Shown piece by piece: positions 36,139 through 43,753 of a stretch of DNA of 64,000 nt; the first letter of the stretch is position 1; each line of letters begins with the position of its first letter. The position numbers and the translations under genes are program-made. The DNA is from an uncultured Gammaproteobacteria bacterium. GTDB lineage: Bacteria; Pseudomonadota; Gammaproteobacteria; HK1. A model generated the notes under the pieces. That model was not told the origin of the DNA and did no database searches. It saw nothing but the letters and a program-made list of their open reading frames with translations. Where the stretch lies: the NCBI GenBank assembly GCA_958295465.1, contig OY282353.1:1054001-1118000 (forward strand). The letters run 5' to 3'.

Positions 36139-37064
36139 TGGCGGATCTCCCGAAGTACGTCGTTGAAATCACCCTTGCGCGGAAGGCGAATCTCCACGCC
36201 CCGACCTTCCGCTTCGAGTCTCCGTGCGAGGGCCGCCGCGGCTTGCAGTCCGCCGGCATCGCGATCGGCCGCGATCACCACGTCAATCACGTGCTCCGGC
36301 AGCTCGATCGCCGTCAGTCCGCCCGTGCCGATGGCAGCCCACCCCGGAAGGTCGAACAGCCCCATCGCGGCGGCCGTTGTCTCGATGCCCTCGCCCACGA
36401 GCAGGCGCCCGTGCTCCGGCTCGCCCAGGCGGACCGCCCCGCCGGCGGTACTCCCGAGACTGGCGCGGGCGGGTTCGACGTTGGCCTTGCCGGCGCCCTC
36501 GCGGTCCAGGTAGATGCGATGCACGGCGAGGAAGCCGCCGTGAGCGTCTTGCACGCCGGCGACAAGGCAGGGGAAGCGCCCAGGCGCTTGCGGATGCGTC
36601 AGGGCCGGAGAGAAGCGCAGGGATGGCGCGCCCGCGACGTGTTCGACACCGCGGGCCAGCAGGTAGGTTTCGGCGAGGGTCCCGTTGAGCGCCGTCGACT
36701 CGCACCAGACTTTCCGTGCGTAGGCCGTGGTATCGCGCGGCTTCGAGTTCGGGGCCGATCCGGTCCGCCGCGAGCTCGCCGGCGCCCGGAAATCGTTTCC
36801 GTTCGCGCGCCGCTTTTCGCCGGTCCGCTCCGGGAAGACCTCCTGCAGAATCGCCCCGAACGCCTTGCCCCGCACGTCCGCCGGCTGGCCGTCGATACAT
36901 CCGCGGCAGCCCACCAGCGCGCCGGCAGGTCCACGCCTCACATGAAAGCGGTCCGTTCCGCCGCATGACGGGCACGGCCCGAACCACTCACCGCCGGAGC
37001 GCCGCAGATCGAGCCGGGCGGCCCATTCGTCGGCAGTCGGCAGGGGTTCACGGGCCGCGTTCAT
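36135..37064 (-). CDS. Toprim-domain primase
   Basis: The 309-residue protein carries an N-terminal zinc finger (CPSCGGTDRFHV with CRGC downstream) and a C-terminal Toprim domain: LLVGEGIETTAAAM supplies the catalytic glutamate and VVIAADRDAGG the DxD metal site. This is the layout of phage and satellite DnaG-like primases such as the P4-type or DUF7146 group. It would lay RNA primers for element replication with the DUF3631 ATPase. I chose ATG at 37064 (MNAAREP), which overlaps the upstream small gene's stop. It has no helicase domain of its own. Confidence 0.8.
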   Translation of the reverse strand: MNAAREPLPTADEWAARLDLRRSGGEWFGPCPSCGGTDRFHVRRGPAGALVGCRGCIDGQPADVRGKAFGAILQEVFPERTGEKRRANGNDFRAPASSRRTGSAPNSKPRDTTAYARKVWCESTALNGTLAETYLLARGVEHVAGAPSLRFSPALTHPQAPGRFPCLVAGVQDAHGGFLAVHRIYLDREGAGKANVEPARASLGSTAGGAVRLGEPEHGRLLVGEGIETTAAAMGLFDLPGWAAIGTGGLTAIELPEHVIDVVIAADRDAGGLQAAAALARRLEAEGRGVEIRLPRKGDFNDVLREIRQ

Positions 37065-37312
37065 GACCCGCTCCGATCGAGCTTCGCAAACGCCCGGGAT
37101 GCCTTGCGATGCCCGGAGTAGGCGCGCATCCAGAGGGCGCAGGTCTCGCAGAGCCGTCGCCACCAGGGCACGGACGCCCCGCAGCTTGCGCACCGGACCG
37201 CGGGGTTGCGGGACCGGCCTACAGGCGGGAAACTATCGCTCGCCGCGCGTCCGCTCGGCTTCTCTTGCGCCCGGTCCGCTCCCCGTGCGGCCGGGCGCGA
37301 TTTCCTGAACAC
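37061..37312 (-). CDS. Small zinc-ribbon protein before the primase
   Basis: The 83-residue protein is basic at its start and has a clean zinc ribbon, CASCGASVPWWRRLCETC. It overlaps the primase start by ATGA and lies three bases after the AlpA gene stop. It may help load the primase or bind DNA. The family is unknown to me. Confidence 0.55.
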   Translation of the reverse strand: MFRKSRPAARGADRAQEKPSGRAASDSFPPVGRSRNPAVRCASCGASVPWWRRLCETCALWMRAYSGHRKASRAFAKLDRSGS

Positions 37313-37315
37313 GGT

Positions 37316-37564
37316 TCACCCCGCCGCCGCGCGGGATCGGAGATGGCGAACCAGCCCGCCCGGTTGCCCGGAGGGCGCCGCCTCGCGGTTCGTCGCGCGC
37401 TCCTCGATCCAGGCGTCGATCTCGTGTTCGAGAAAGCCGCGCGCACGCACGCTCAAGGGAACAGACTTCGGGAAACGCCCTTTGCCGATCAGCGCGTAGA
37501 TCGTGCTCTTGCTCAGGCAGGTTCGCGCCTCGACTTCCGCCATTCGCAGTATTCGGTTCGCCAC
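37316..37564 (-). CDS. AlpA family regulator/excisionase
   Basis: The 82-residue protein has the AlpA/MerR-like helix-turn-helix: EVEARTCLSKSTIYALIGKGRFPKSVPLS, quoted in part as CLSKSTIYALIGKGRFPK, followed by FLEHEIDAWIEER. AlpA proteins switch on integrase genes or act as excisionases in P4-like elements. It is the first gene of the replication cluster (alpA-zinc ribbon-primase-zinc ribbon-DUF3631), so it probably controls lysogeny versus excision. Confidence 0.8.
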   Translation of the reverse strand: MANRILRMAEVEARTCLSKSTIYALIGKGRFPKSVPLSVRARGFLEHEIDAWIEERATNREAAPSGQPGGLVRHLRSRAAAG

Positions 37565-37677
37565 TGTTGAATTCCTCCGTTTTCCAGAGTCGGGAAACGG
37601 ACGGTATCCAACCGCGCAGGAGGGCGCTTACGAAGCAAAACGGCAGGCAGTAATGAGCGCCGATCGGCTCACTCCGA

Positions 37678-38661
37678 TCATGCGGACAGAGGGTTGCAGT
37701 CCACGCAACGCGCGCGCTTCCCGAACGTCGCCAGCCGTTGCAGGGGCACCTTCCCGGCCTTGCCGCACTTGGCGCATTGCACGCCCGGGGCGAAAGGCAC
37801 GTCCAACGGCGTTTCCGCAGAGTTGCGCGGGCGGCGGCGGATCAGGCTCTTGGGCATACGTAGCTTGGCGGGCAGCGCGTCGTTGAGTTGGCTATCCCGG
37901 AGCTCCCAATTCTCCCAAACCTTCGCGATGGTGCTCTCGGGCACGTCAATCGTTTGGGCCAGTGCGCCGGCCAGGGATTCATCTTTGCTCGAAGTGACAT
38001 CCAACCCGCACCCGCCGAGTTCCGCGAGCCTGATGACGATGTAGGCATTCCGCTGGAGGTTCTGCCTCGCCTCTCGGCCACGCGGGCGGGTCACGGTCAG
38101 CTTGGCGAGGATGGCTTGCGCCCGATCGAGGAGACTGTCTCGATCCCCGTCAACAACCCGGATGCGGGGCGCGCGCGGGTCGGCATCGCGGGCGCGCTGT
38201 TCGGCATCCATGAGCCCAACAAAATGTTTGAGCGCTTCGTAGGCAACGAATCGACTCCACGGATCTTCTTCACGCACCTCCGCCTCGCCGTGCCGGATAT
38301 GGAGAGCATCCGAACCTTCGGCAATCATCCTTTCAAAACCTTCGAGGATCGCCTCGACGGCCCGCCCTCGAAAGCCGAACCCGCCGGTCTCGAAGCAGGG
38401 GAAGGCAATCGCGTGCCTGACAGCTTGCAGCGTCGCCTCCTCCTTGTCGGTCATGTCGGGCGGGTACAGCGGCGCCACCAGCTTGTAAGCCTCAACGGCT
38501 TCAACTTGGGTCAGGGCGATGCCGTCTTCCTTGAACCGCCTCCGGTATTCATCGCGCAGCTTTCTGAAGGGAGCAAGCGCGTCATCAAGCTCTTGCTCGG
38601 TCCGCTCCCCGTACAACATCGCCATATGCGCCAGCGATGGCGAGCCGGTAGACTTGTGCAC
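37678..38661 (-). CDS. Unrecognised element protein with C-terminal zinc ribbon
   Basis: The 327-residue protein is mostly helical and acidic in its first 230 residues (FRKLRDEYRRRFKEDGI), with an HTH-like segment (ALAQTIDVPESTIAKVW). It ends in a zinc ribbon with CAKCGKAG and a CVDC pair near the C-terminus. These features suggest a nucleic-acid-binding regulator. I do not recognise the family. The start is MHKSTGSP at 38661; a second Met (MAMLYGER) is 12 residues further in. Confidence 0.5.
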   Translation of the reverse strand: MHKSTGSPSLAHMAMLYGERTEQELDDALAPFRKLRDEYRRRFKEDGIALTQVEAVEAYKLVAPLYPPDMTDKEEATLQAVRHAIAFPCFETGGFGFRGRAVEAILEGFERMIAEGSDALHIRHGEAEVREEDPWSRFVAYEALKHFVGLMDAEQRARDADPRAPRIRVVDGDRDSLLDRAQAILAKLTVTRPRGREARQNLQRNAYIVIRLAELGGCGLDVTSSKDESLAGALAQTIDVPESTIAKVWENWELRDSQLNDALPAKLRMPKSLIRRRPRNSAETPLDVPFAPGVQCAKCGKAGKVPLQRLATFGKRARCVDCNPLSA

Positions 38662-38730
38662 GTCGATGTTCTCCCTTGCCAGGGTTCACGACACCGCGGC
38701 GGGTCCGGGTTGTGCCGGCCCGCCGCACCT

Positions 38731-39585
38731 TCACCGCTTGACTGCCTTCGCCTTCGCCGGCTCGAAGGCGGCGCGCTCACCCAACCCCATCACACCCTCG
38801 ACGGCGCCGGCGGCGCGCATCACGCGCTCGACGTCGAGCGTGCGGCTGATCGACTCGCCCGCCTTGATGAACCCCGCCAAGTAGGCATCGGACACCGGCG
38901 CCACGCCGTGCCGGTGTCCGACCAGGTAGGCCACGCTCTCGGCCTCGACCTCGCACCAACGCTCGGCGACACCGCGCCAGCCCGGAATCCGCCGCTTGGC
39001 GTCCCCGCCCAGGTGGCCGAGATACAGGTGTCCGAGCTCATGCGCGATGGTCGTGAACCGGGCTTCACGCGAGTGATTCCGGTTCATCTTGAGCGTGTAC
39101 GCATCGCCCGAGCGGAGGATGCGGCCGGCGTGCCAGTCACCAACATCGACTTCGGCGATGCGGATGCCCTTCGCCTCGACCGCCGCCACGATGGCCTTCA
39201 GTGCCGGTTTGGTGACGTTGCCCGTGGCAGGGAAGGCGTAGGCGTCACGCGGCAGGGGCGGAGCGCCGGGCAGGGCCTCCGTGTCGAGCATGTCGTACAC
39301 GAAGCCGACCGGCCCGAACGGAATCAGCACCACGAGGGGCCGCGCGTCTACCTTCACGATGCGCTTCCACCTCCGTCGCCAGTCGCGGGCCGATGCCGCG
39401 AAACTCAAGCCGGGTTTCTGGCGATGGAGCAGCATCGCGTTGAAGGGCGAGAACCGCCGGACCCGGGCAACGAAGCGCAGAAGGTCCCAGTAGTGCGTAC
39501 TCGATCGGTACGCCGCCGCGTCGTCGAGCATCGCATCGAGCAGGTGTGCATCGTGCGCCCGCGGCCGTGGTAGCTCGGCGATCAC
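38731..39585 (-). CDS. ImmA/IrrE family metallo-endopeptidase
   Basis: The 284-residue protein has an intact zinc motif, TTIAHELGHLYLGH, with ERWCEVEAESVAYL supplying the third ligand glutamate. The N-terminal 130 residues (STHYWDLLRFVARVRRFSPFN) are like those of ArdC-type antirestriction or plasmid proteins. ImmA/IrrE proteases cleave phage-type repressors on DNA damage. Here it may free the element from repression or act against host defences. It overlaps the upstream zinc-ribbon gene by ATGA. In contrast, the homologue at 21.1 kb has lost this motif. Confidence 0.75.
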   Translation of the reverse strand: MIAELPRPRAHDAHLLDAMLDDAAAYRSSTHYWDLLRFVARVRRFSPFNAMLLHRQKPGLSFAASARDWRRRWKRIVKVDARPLVVLIPFGPVGFVYDMLDTEALPGAPPLPRDAYAFPATGNVTKPALKAIVAAVEAKGIRIAEVDVGDWHAGRILRSGDAYTLKMNRNHSREARFTTIAHELGHLYLGHLGGDAKRRIPGWRGVAERWCEVEAESVAYLVGHRHGVAPVSDAYLAGFIKAGESISRTLDVERVMRAAGAVEGVMGLGERAAFEPAKAKAVKR

Positions 39586-39887
39586 GCCTTGCCCTCGCTA
39601 CGCCTCACCCGCCCGCTCCCCGGCGCCCGGCTCGACCGCCCGCGCCGGCACCGGGCGCAACGCTTCGAGATCTTCCCGTCCGGCAGCCGATGCGGGCCGC
39701 GAGCGCCGCAGTCCCGGCAGTCGCCTTGAGCCTCCCACCGCCGGCGCTTGTCGCGCATCGTTTCGCCGTAGGGGCCGGCCTCGACTCCGGCCACGCGCCC
39801 AGTCCCGGCGCACACCGGGCACGTGAACCCGGTTGCCGGCGCCCGCCCTGTGCCTCCACACCCGGAGCAGCGCTCGATGCCGCTCAT
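39582..39887 (-). CDS. Zinc-ribbon protein with DnaJ-like CxxCxGxG repeats
   Basis: The 101-residue protein starts MSGIERCSGCGGTGRAP and has a second CPVCAGTGRV knuckle, resembling the DnaJ zinc domain, then CRDCGARGPHRLPDGK and CARCRRGRSSR. Four cysteine pairs suggest two zinc sites. Its stop and start overlap both neighbours by ATGA. The function is unknown; nucleic acid binding is likely from the basic tail. Confidence 0.6.
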   Translation of the reverse strand: MSGIERCSGCGGTGRAPATGFTCPVCAGTGRVAGVEAGPYGETMRDKRRRWEAQGDCRDCGARGPHRLPDGKISKRCARCRRGRSSRAPGSGRVRRSEGKA

Positions 39888-40180
39888 GACCCGGCTCCGT
39901 CCCCGCCCGGCGCCAAGCGGAACCCGCCGACACTGGCATTCGTCGGCTGGATGGCCTCATCGTCGCCACCGTGCAGGATGCAGCGCACGGGCCGCGCGCC
40001 ATCGGCCACCGCGCCGGGCCGGCACACCGGGCAGGCGGTTTCCTGCCACGGCTCGACACCGCCGGACTCGGCGACCTCGCGGGCCTCGTCGAGCGCTTCG
40101 GCGACGTCGCCGGCCGCATCGTCGCCGGCGCGCTCAAGCTCACCGTCCCATTCGTCCCGGAGGGGGAGGTAGCCTTCATC
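39884..40180 (-). pseudogene. Acidic cysteine-containing protein, frame lost at its 5' end
   Basis: In the frame ending at 39884, 98 codons read like a real protein: DEGYLPLRDEWDGELERAG, then CPVC and RCILHGGDDE. There is no start codon in this frame after the preceding in-frame stop. The ATG that overlaps the integrase stop (40177-40179, ATGA) is in a neighbouring frame. A one-base indel in the run of C/G near 40160 would join them. It is either a recent frameshift or a sequencing error. Confidence 0.5.
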
Positions 40181-41390
40181 GGACCGCTCCCCGCCGCGCG
40201 TCGAGGCTCACCACGTCCGCCGGCGCCGGGCTCAGGTAGAGCGCCCACCGCTCCATGAGATCGCGCCGTTTCTCGAACAGGTCAGAACGCGCGTAGGCGG
40301 CTTCGGCCTTGTTCGGGTTGGTGTGCGCGAGTGCGGCTTCGCAGACTTCACGCGGGATGTTTGTGCACTCTTGCGCCCACACCCTGAAGCTCGCCCGGAA
40401 CCCGTGCGCCGTCGCGTTGATGCCGACACGGCGCAGCATATGGACGATTGCGCTATCGGCCATCGCCCCACGACGGCCGCGGAACACCAGATCGCCGCGC
40501 TTGCTTCGGAGCGCTTGCGCTTCGCCCAGGACCTCGACGGCGCGCCCGGAGAGCGGTACGCGATGCTCGCGCCCGGCCTTCATCCTCGAAGCCGGCACGG
40601 TCCACACGCGCCCTTGCAGGTCGATTTCCTGCCATGTCGCCAACCGGACCTCACCGGCCCGCGCCGCGGTCAAGACGGCGAACTCGAAGGCGAGCTTCGT
40701 ATTGGTGTCGGCACTGGACGCCCGGACCGCCGCGATGGCGTCCGCGACCTCGATGTACGGAAGCGCTCGATGCGCGTTGCCGCCGGCGCCATTCGGCTTC
40801 TGCAACACAGCCTTGACCGCATCGGCGGGGTTGTCGGGGCGCAGCCCTTGCGCCACCGCCCAAGTGAGCACCGCGCCGATCCGTTGCCGGACCCGCTTCG
40901 CCGTCGTCGGCTTCGAGTGCCAGATCGGCGAGAGCACCGCGATCACGTCCTCGGTCGTGATCTCATCGACACCGCGAGCGCCAATCCGCGGGAACACGAA
41001 CTGTTCCAGTGTCGTGATCCACTGGCCGGCGTGTTTGGCGTTTCGCCAGCCGTCGCGCCGGAGCTCGAAGACCTTGCGGGCGGCTTCGGTGAAGGTCGGC
41101 ACCCCGTGCGCCCGGCGCTTCTCCGCGAGCGGGTCACCGCCGGCATGGACCGCGCGCCGGTTGGCAAGCGCCGCCTCGCGGGCCATCGCCAACGTCACGA
41201 GCGGGTAGCCGCCAAGCCCGAGCTCGCGGCGCTTGCCGCGGATGCGGAGCCGCTGAACCCATTGCTTCGTCCCGGCGCGCGTCACCCGCAGGATCAGGCC
41301 GTGGCCGTCGTGGTAGTGGCCGGGCGCCGTGGCCTTACTCACGAACGCCGCCGAGAGCACGTTGTAGCGCCGTTTGCTGTGCGCACTCAT
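40176..41390 (-). CDS. Tyrosine recombinase integrase of the element
   Basis: The 404-residue integrase has an N-terminal DUF4102 arm-binding domain (HDGHGLILRVTRAGTKQW), a core SAM-like domain and the catalytic domain. The active residues are visible: Arg in LTAARAGEVRLATW, HxxR in HGFRASFRVW, His in ALAHTNPN and Tyr in EAAYARSDLF. This is the P4/Sf6-like class that uses tRNA 3' ends. It lies 176 bases from the tRNA-Met gene, whose 3' end forms the att core. The arm-type repeats at 41430-41496 fall in its promoter, so binding may also regulate it. Confidence 0.92.
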   Translation of the reverse strand: MSAHSKRRYNVLSAAFVSKATAPGHYHDGHGLILRVTRAGTKQWVQRLRIRGKRRELGLGGYPLVTLAMAREAALANRRAVHAGGDPLAEKRRAHGVPTFTEAARKVFELRRDGWRNAKHAGQWITTLEQFVFPRIGARGVDEITTEDVIAVLSPIWHSKPTTAKRVRQRIGAVLTWAVAQGLRPDNPADAVKAVLQKPNGAGGNAHRALPYIEVADAIAAVRASSADTNTKLAFEFAVLTAARAGEVRLATWQEIDLQGRVWTVPASRMKAGREHRVPLSGRAVEVLGEAQALRSKRGDLVFRGRRGAMADSAIVHMLRRVGINATAHGFRASFRVWAQECTNIPREVCEAALAHTNPNKAEAAYARSDLFEKRRDLMERWALYLSPAPADVVSLDARRGAVR

Positions 41391-41429
41391 CTACTGTCCC
41401 TCCGGTTGTCCTCGACGGAGAATTGCGGG

Positions 41430-41496
41430 GCGCATCACCCCAAATATCACCCCGTCGGAACCGGACTCTACTGCACTCTATTGGACAGTGCAACAC
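41430..41496 (+). repeat. Integrase arm-type repeat, right copy
   Basis: Two ATCACCC motifs, then CGGAACCGGACTCT and GGACAGTGCAACAC, match the order of 30699-30773 with some base changes. It lies between the integrase start and attR. Confidence 0.5.
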
Positions 41497-41565
41497 CGTA
41501 CCGGAATCCGCGTTCGGCGCTAAATGCTTGTTTTCAGGAAGGGAATCGGGCGGAAGTGTTTGATT

Positions 41566-41607
41566 TGGATGGTGGGCCCGGGAGGATTCGAACCTCCGAC
41601 CAACGGA
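41566..41607 (-). other. attR: tRNA-side attachment site
   Basis: This is the second copy of the 42-bp repeat, within the functional tRNA-Met. Four bases outside the tRNA 3' end (TGGA side) are also shared with 30596-30637, which fixes the element boundaries. Confidence 0.9.
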
Positions 41608-41646
41608 TTATGAGTCCGCCGCTCTGACCGACTGAGCTACAGGCCC
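41570..41646 (-). tRNA. tRNA-Met (CAT), integration target
   Basis: The 77-nt tRNA reads GGGCCTGTAGCTCAGTCGG at its 5' end, with anticodon loop CTCATAA (CAT), T-arm GGAGGTTCGAATCCTCC and encoded CCA. An elongator methionine tRNA is most likely, although a CAT tRNA could also be the lysidine-modified isoleucine type. Its last 38 bases plus four flanking bases form the att core. Confidence 0.88.
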
Positions 41647-41829
41647 ATGGAAGTCCCGCATGGGTGCCATTGTGGCGTGGCGCCGACGAAGCACCCGCGG
41701 CAGCCGATGCGCATACAGTCTAGCACCGGGGAAGACGCGCGGCATGCGGCCGGAACGTTCGCCGGCCGCACGTTCACCGGCGCCGTCAGCCAGGTCGGCG
41801 AACACACCGAACGGCCTGGATGGGCCGAT

Positions 41830-42669
41830 CTATTCCGGCACGATGCCGATGTGAAGCGAGCGCAACGTCTCGGAGTCGATCCATGCGACTTCCTGGTGGC
41901 CGAACCGGGTCGGCTCGGTGAGTGGAAGCCGATCGTGCGAGGCGGCCATGCTGGAGGATCGGATGAGGCAGGCGCACGGGGTGGGGCCGTAGGTCCGGAG
42001 CCGCCCCGCGACCCAGTCGTCGGCGGATGCCGGAGAGGTGATTGCCACCGGCTCGCCATGAAGCCGCACGGTGCGGCCGGGTAGCGCGTCCGCGTCGATG
42101 TCGACGGGCTCGCCGGCGCCGTAGACGCGCTGGAATTCGATCGCCGCGGCCTCGACGTCCGGGACCGCGAGCACGACCGAATCGAGCCCCGTGAGCCCGC
42201 AGCCACTGGCCGATTCCGAGGTCCGTACCCGGTTCTCGCGCGGGGTACGGTCGGTGATCATGAACGGGTGGAGCGAGCCCATCCCCTCCGCGCCCACGAA
42301 CGCGATCTCGGATTCGATCGTCTCACCGTCGGGGCGGCGGCGGATCGATGCCCGCGGACCATCCACCGGCATCCCGAGGGTCCTGAGCCGATCGCCGATC
42401 CTGTGAACGTCGCCGACCGCCACCGACCAGGCGCAGATACCGCCGTTGGTCGCGATATAGCGCTGCCACACCGGGGCCTGCTGCCCGGGTTGGCGCACCG
42501 AGATGAGCTCGAGATAAGACCCGTCGCCGAATCCGAGGGTGGCCATGTGGGTCGCGCCGTTGGTGTGGATGCCACCGTAGTCGGTGGTGAGACCCACCGA
42601 CGCGAATGCGTTGGCCAGCGCCTCGAGGTGGGCCCAGGCGAATACCACGCGATCGATTTGGAATGCCAC
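41830..42669 (-). CDS. VOC (glyoxalase-like) family protein
   Basis: The 279-residue protein begins at GTG (VAFQIDRVVFAWAHLEAL) behind a GGGAG ribosome site. It has two betaalphabetabetabeta modules of the vicinal-oxygen-chelate fold: the first with THMATLGFGDGSYLELISV, a probable metal-ligand stretch, the second starting GLTGLDSVVLAVPDVEAAA. This pattern fits the glyoxalase-like domain-3 group. The substrate is unknown; members include lyases and dioxygenases. It is the first host gene right of tRNA-Met. Confidence 0.7.
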   Translation of the reverse strand: MAFQIDRVVFAWAHLEALANAFASVGLTTDYGGIHTNGATHMATLGFGDGSYLELISVRQPGQQAPVWQRYIATNGGICAWSVAVGDVHRIGDRLRTLGMPVDGPRASIRRRPDGETIESEIAFVGAEGMGSLHPFMITDRTPRENRVRTSESASGCGLTGLDSVVLAVPDVEAAAIEFQRVYGAGEPVDIDADALPGRTVRLHGEPVAITSPASADDWVAGRLRTYGPTPCACLIRSSSMAASHDRLPLTEPTRFGHQEVAWIDSETLRSLHIGIVPE

Positions 42670-42863
42670 TTCGCTCCCGAATTCCGGTTGTCTCCGACGC
42701 TCGACGGGGGTTCCGAGGCCGCATCCATCATAACCGAAGCATCGACCGCTCTCGTGCTTCGAGTCCGGCGAGACCGGGGAACGGGTCGTGTCCGCCCATG
42801 CCGGGCGCCCCCGGGTCCGCGAACCGTCACGACGTCGATGGGGCGGATGGGCAGGCGGCCTCT

Positions 42864-43544
42864 TCATCGCGGCCCGAAGATCGCGGTCCCGATCCGCACG
42901 ATGGTGGCGCCTTCCGCGACCGCGGCCTCCAGATCGCCGGTCATGCCCATCGAGAGAGTGTCGAGCCCGAGACCCTTCGCATTGAGGTCGTCGAGGATCT
43001 CGCGAAGCAGCCGGAACGGGATACGCTGGGATTCGAAGTCCGTGGCGGGGCGGGGGATGGCCATGAGGCCGCGCAGCCGCAGCCCGGGCAGCTCGCGAAC
43101 GACCCGGGCGAGCGGCTCGACCTCCGCCGGGGAGACGCCCGACTTGGTCTCCTCGCCGCTCACGTCGACCTCGATGCAGACGTCGAGCAGCCCCCGTTCC
43201 GCGGGGCGCTGGGCGGAGAGGCGGGCCGCGATCTTCTCCCGCTCGATACCGTGGACCCAGTCGAAATGCGCCGCGATCGGCCGGGTCTTGTTCGATTGGA
43301 CGGCGCCGATGAAGTGCCATGAGGCGCCGTGCCCGTCGAGTGCCTCGACCTTGATCATCGCGTCCTGGAGGTGGTTTTCGCCGAAGGCGGACTGGCCGGC
43401 CGCGATCGCCGCCCGTACCGCCTCCGGGGGCTTGGTCTTGCTCACCGCCAGCAACCTCACCGAGTCAGGCTCCCGGCGGTAACGCCGCTCGAGCTCGCGG
43501 ATTCGGGCCCGAACGGCGCTGAGTGCTGTCCCGACGTCGTGCAT
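42864..43544 (-). CDS. yggS: YggS family pyridoxal phosphate homeostasis protein
   Basis: The 226-residue protein is of the PLPBP/YggS family. The PLP lysine is in LLAVSKTKPPEAV, followed by AFGENHLQDAMIK, WHFIGAVQSNK and the phosphate-binding end LSMGMTGDLEAAVAEGATIVRIG, quoted as LSMGMTGDLEAAV. It buffers PLP in the cytoplasm and affects amino acid balance. I chose MHDVGTALS at 43544, since the residues upstream are not family-like. Confidence 0.92.
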   Translation of the reverse strand: MHDVGTALSAVRARIRELERRYRREPDSVRLLAVSKTKPPEAVRAAIAAGQSAFGENHLQDAMIKVEALDGHGASWHFIGAVQSNKTRPIAAHFDWVHGIEREKIAARLSAQRPAERGLLDVCIEVDVSGEETKSGVSPAEVEPLARVVRELPGLRLRGLMAIPRPATDFESQRIPFRLLREILDDLNAKGLGLDTLSMGMTGDLEAAVAEGATIVRIGTAIFGPR

Positions 43545-43650
43545 CGTGGTGTCCTCATCGGTGCTTGCCGAGGTGCGGGTCCGTGCGTCCCGTCCCGGGG
43601 GCGGCGCGTCCTTCGGACACGGGCGGGACGGAGGCCCGCTACATGACAAA

Positions 43651-43667
43651 GCGGGCGGGACGCCCGC
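43651..43667. repeat. GC palindrome, REP-like
   Basis: GCGGGCGGGACGCCCGC is a 7-bp stem with a 3-base loop in the spacer between yggS and the lyase gene. It may be a REP unit or transcription end; only one copy is seen in the window. Confidence 0.35.
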
Positions 43668-43753
43668 GCTTCCGGAAGTCCAGCTTCACGGAATCAAAAG
43701 CCTGTCGGCGAATGATCCTTCGTCGTTTCGTCGAAGATTTCATGGGCAAGAGG

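Larger units (their letters stand above)
30596..41607. mobile_element. Integrative element in tRNA-Met, satellite or P4-like
   Basis: The 11-kb element is bounded by the 42-bp direct repeat and has its integrase next to the intact tRNA-Met, with the tRNA restored by the incoming copy. It encodes an integrase, AlpA regulator, Toprim primase, DUF3631 ATPase, an ImmA/IrrE metalloprotease and many short zinc-ribbon proteins, nearly all on the minus strand and often overlapping by ATGA. No capsid, tail, portal, terminase or conjugation genes are seen. That set fits a phage satellite or P4-like island that replicates itself and borrows a helper's particle. Confidence 0.8.

Noticed and set aside
35146..39573. 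Long plus-strand frames opposite the replication genes of the element
   Set aside because: All are antisense shadows of the DUF3631, primase and metalloprotease genes, which have clear motifs and coupled starts.
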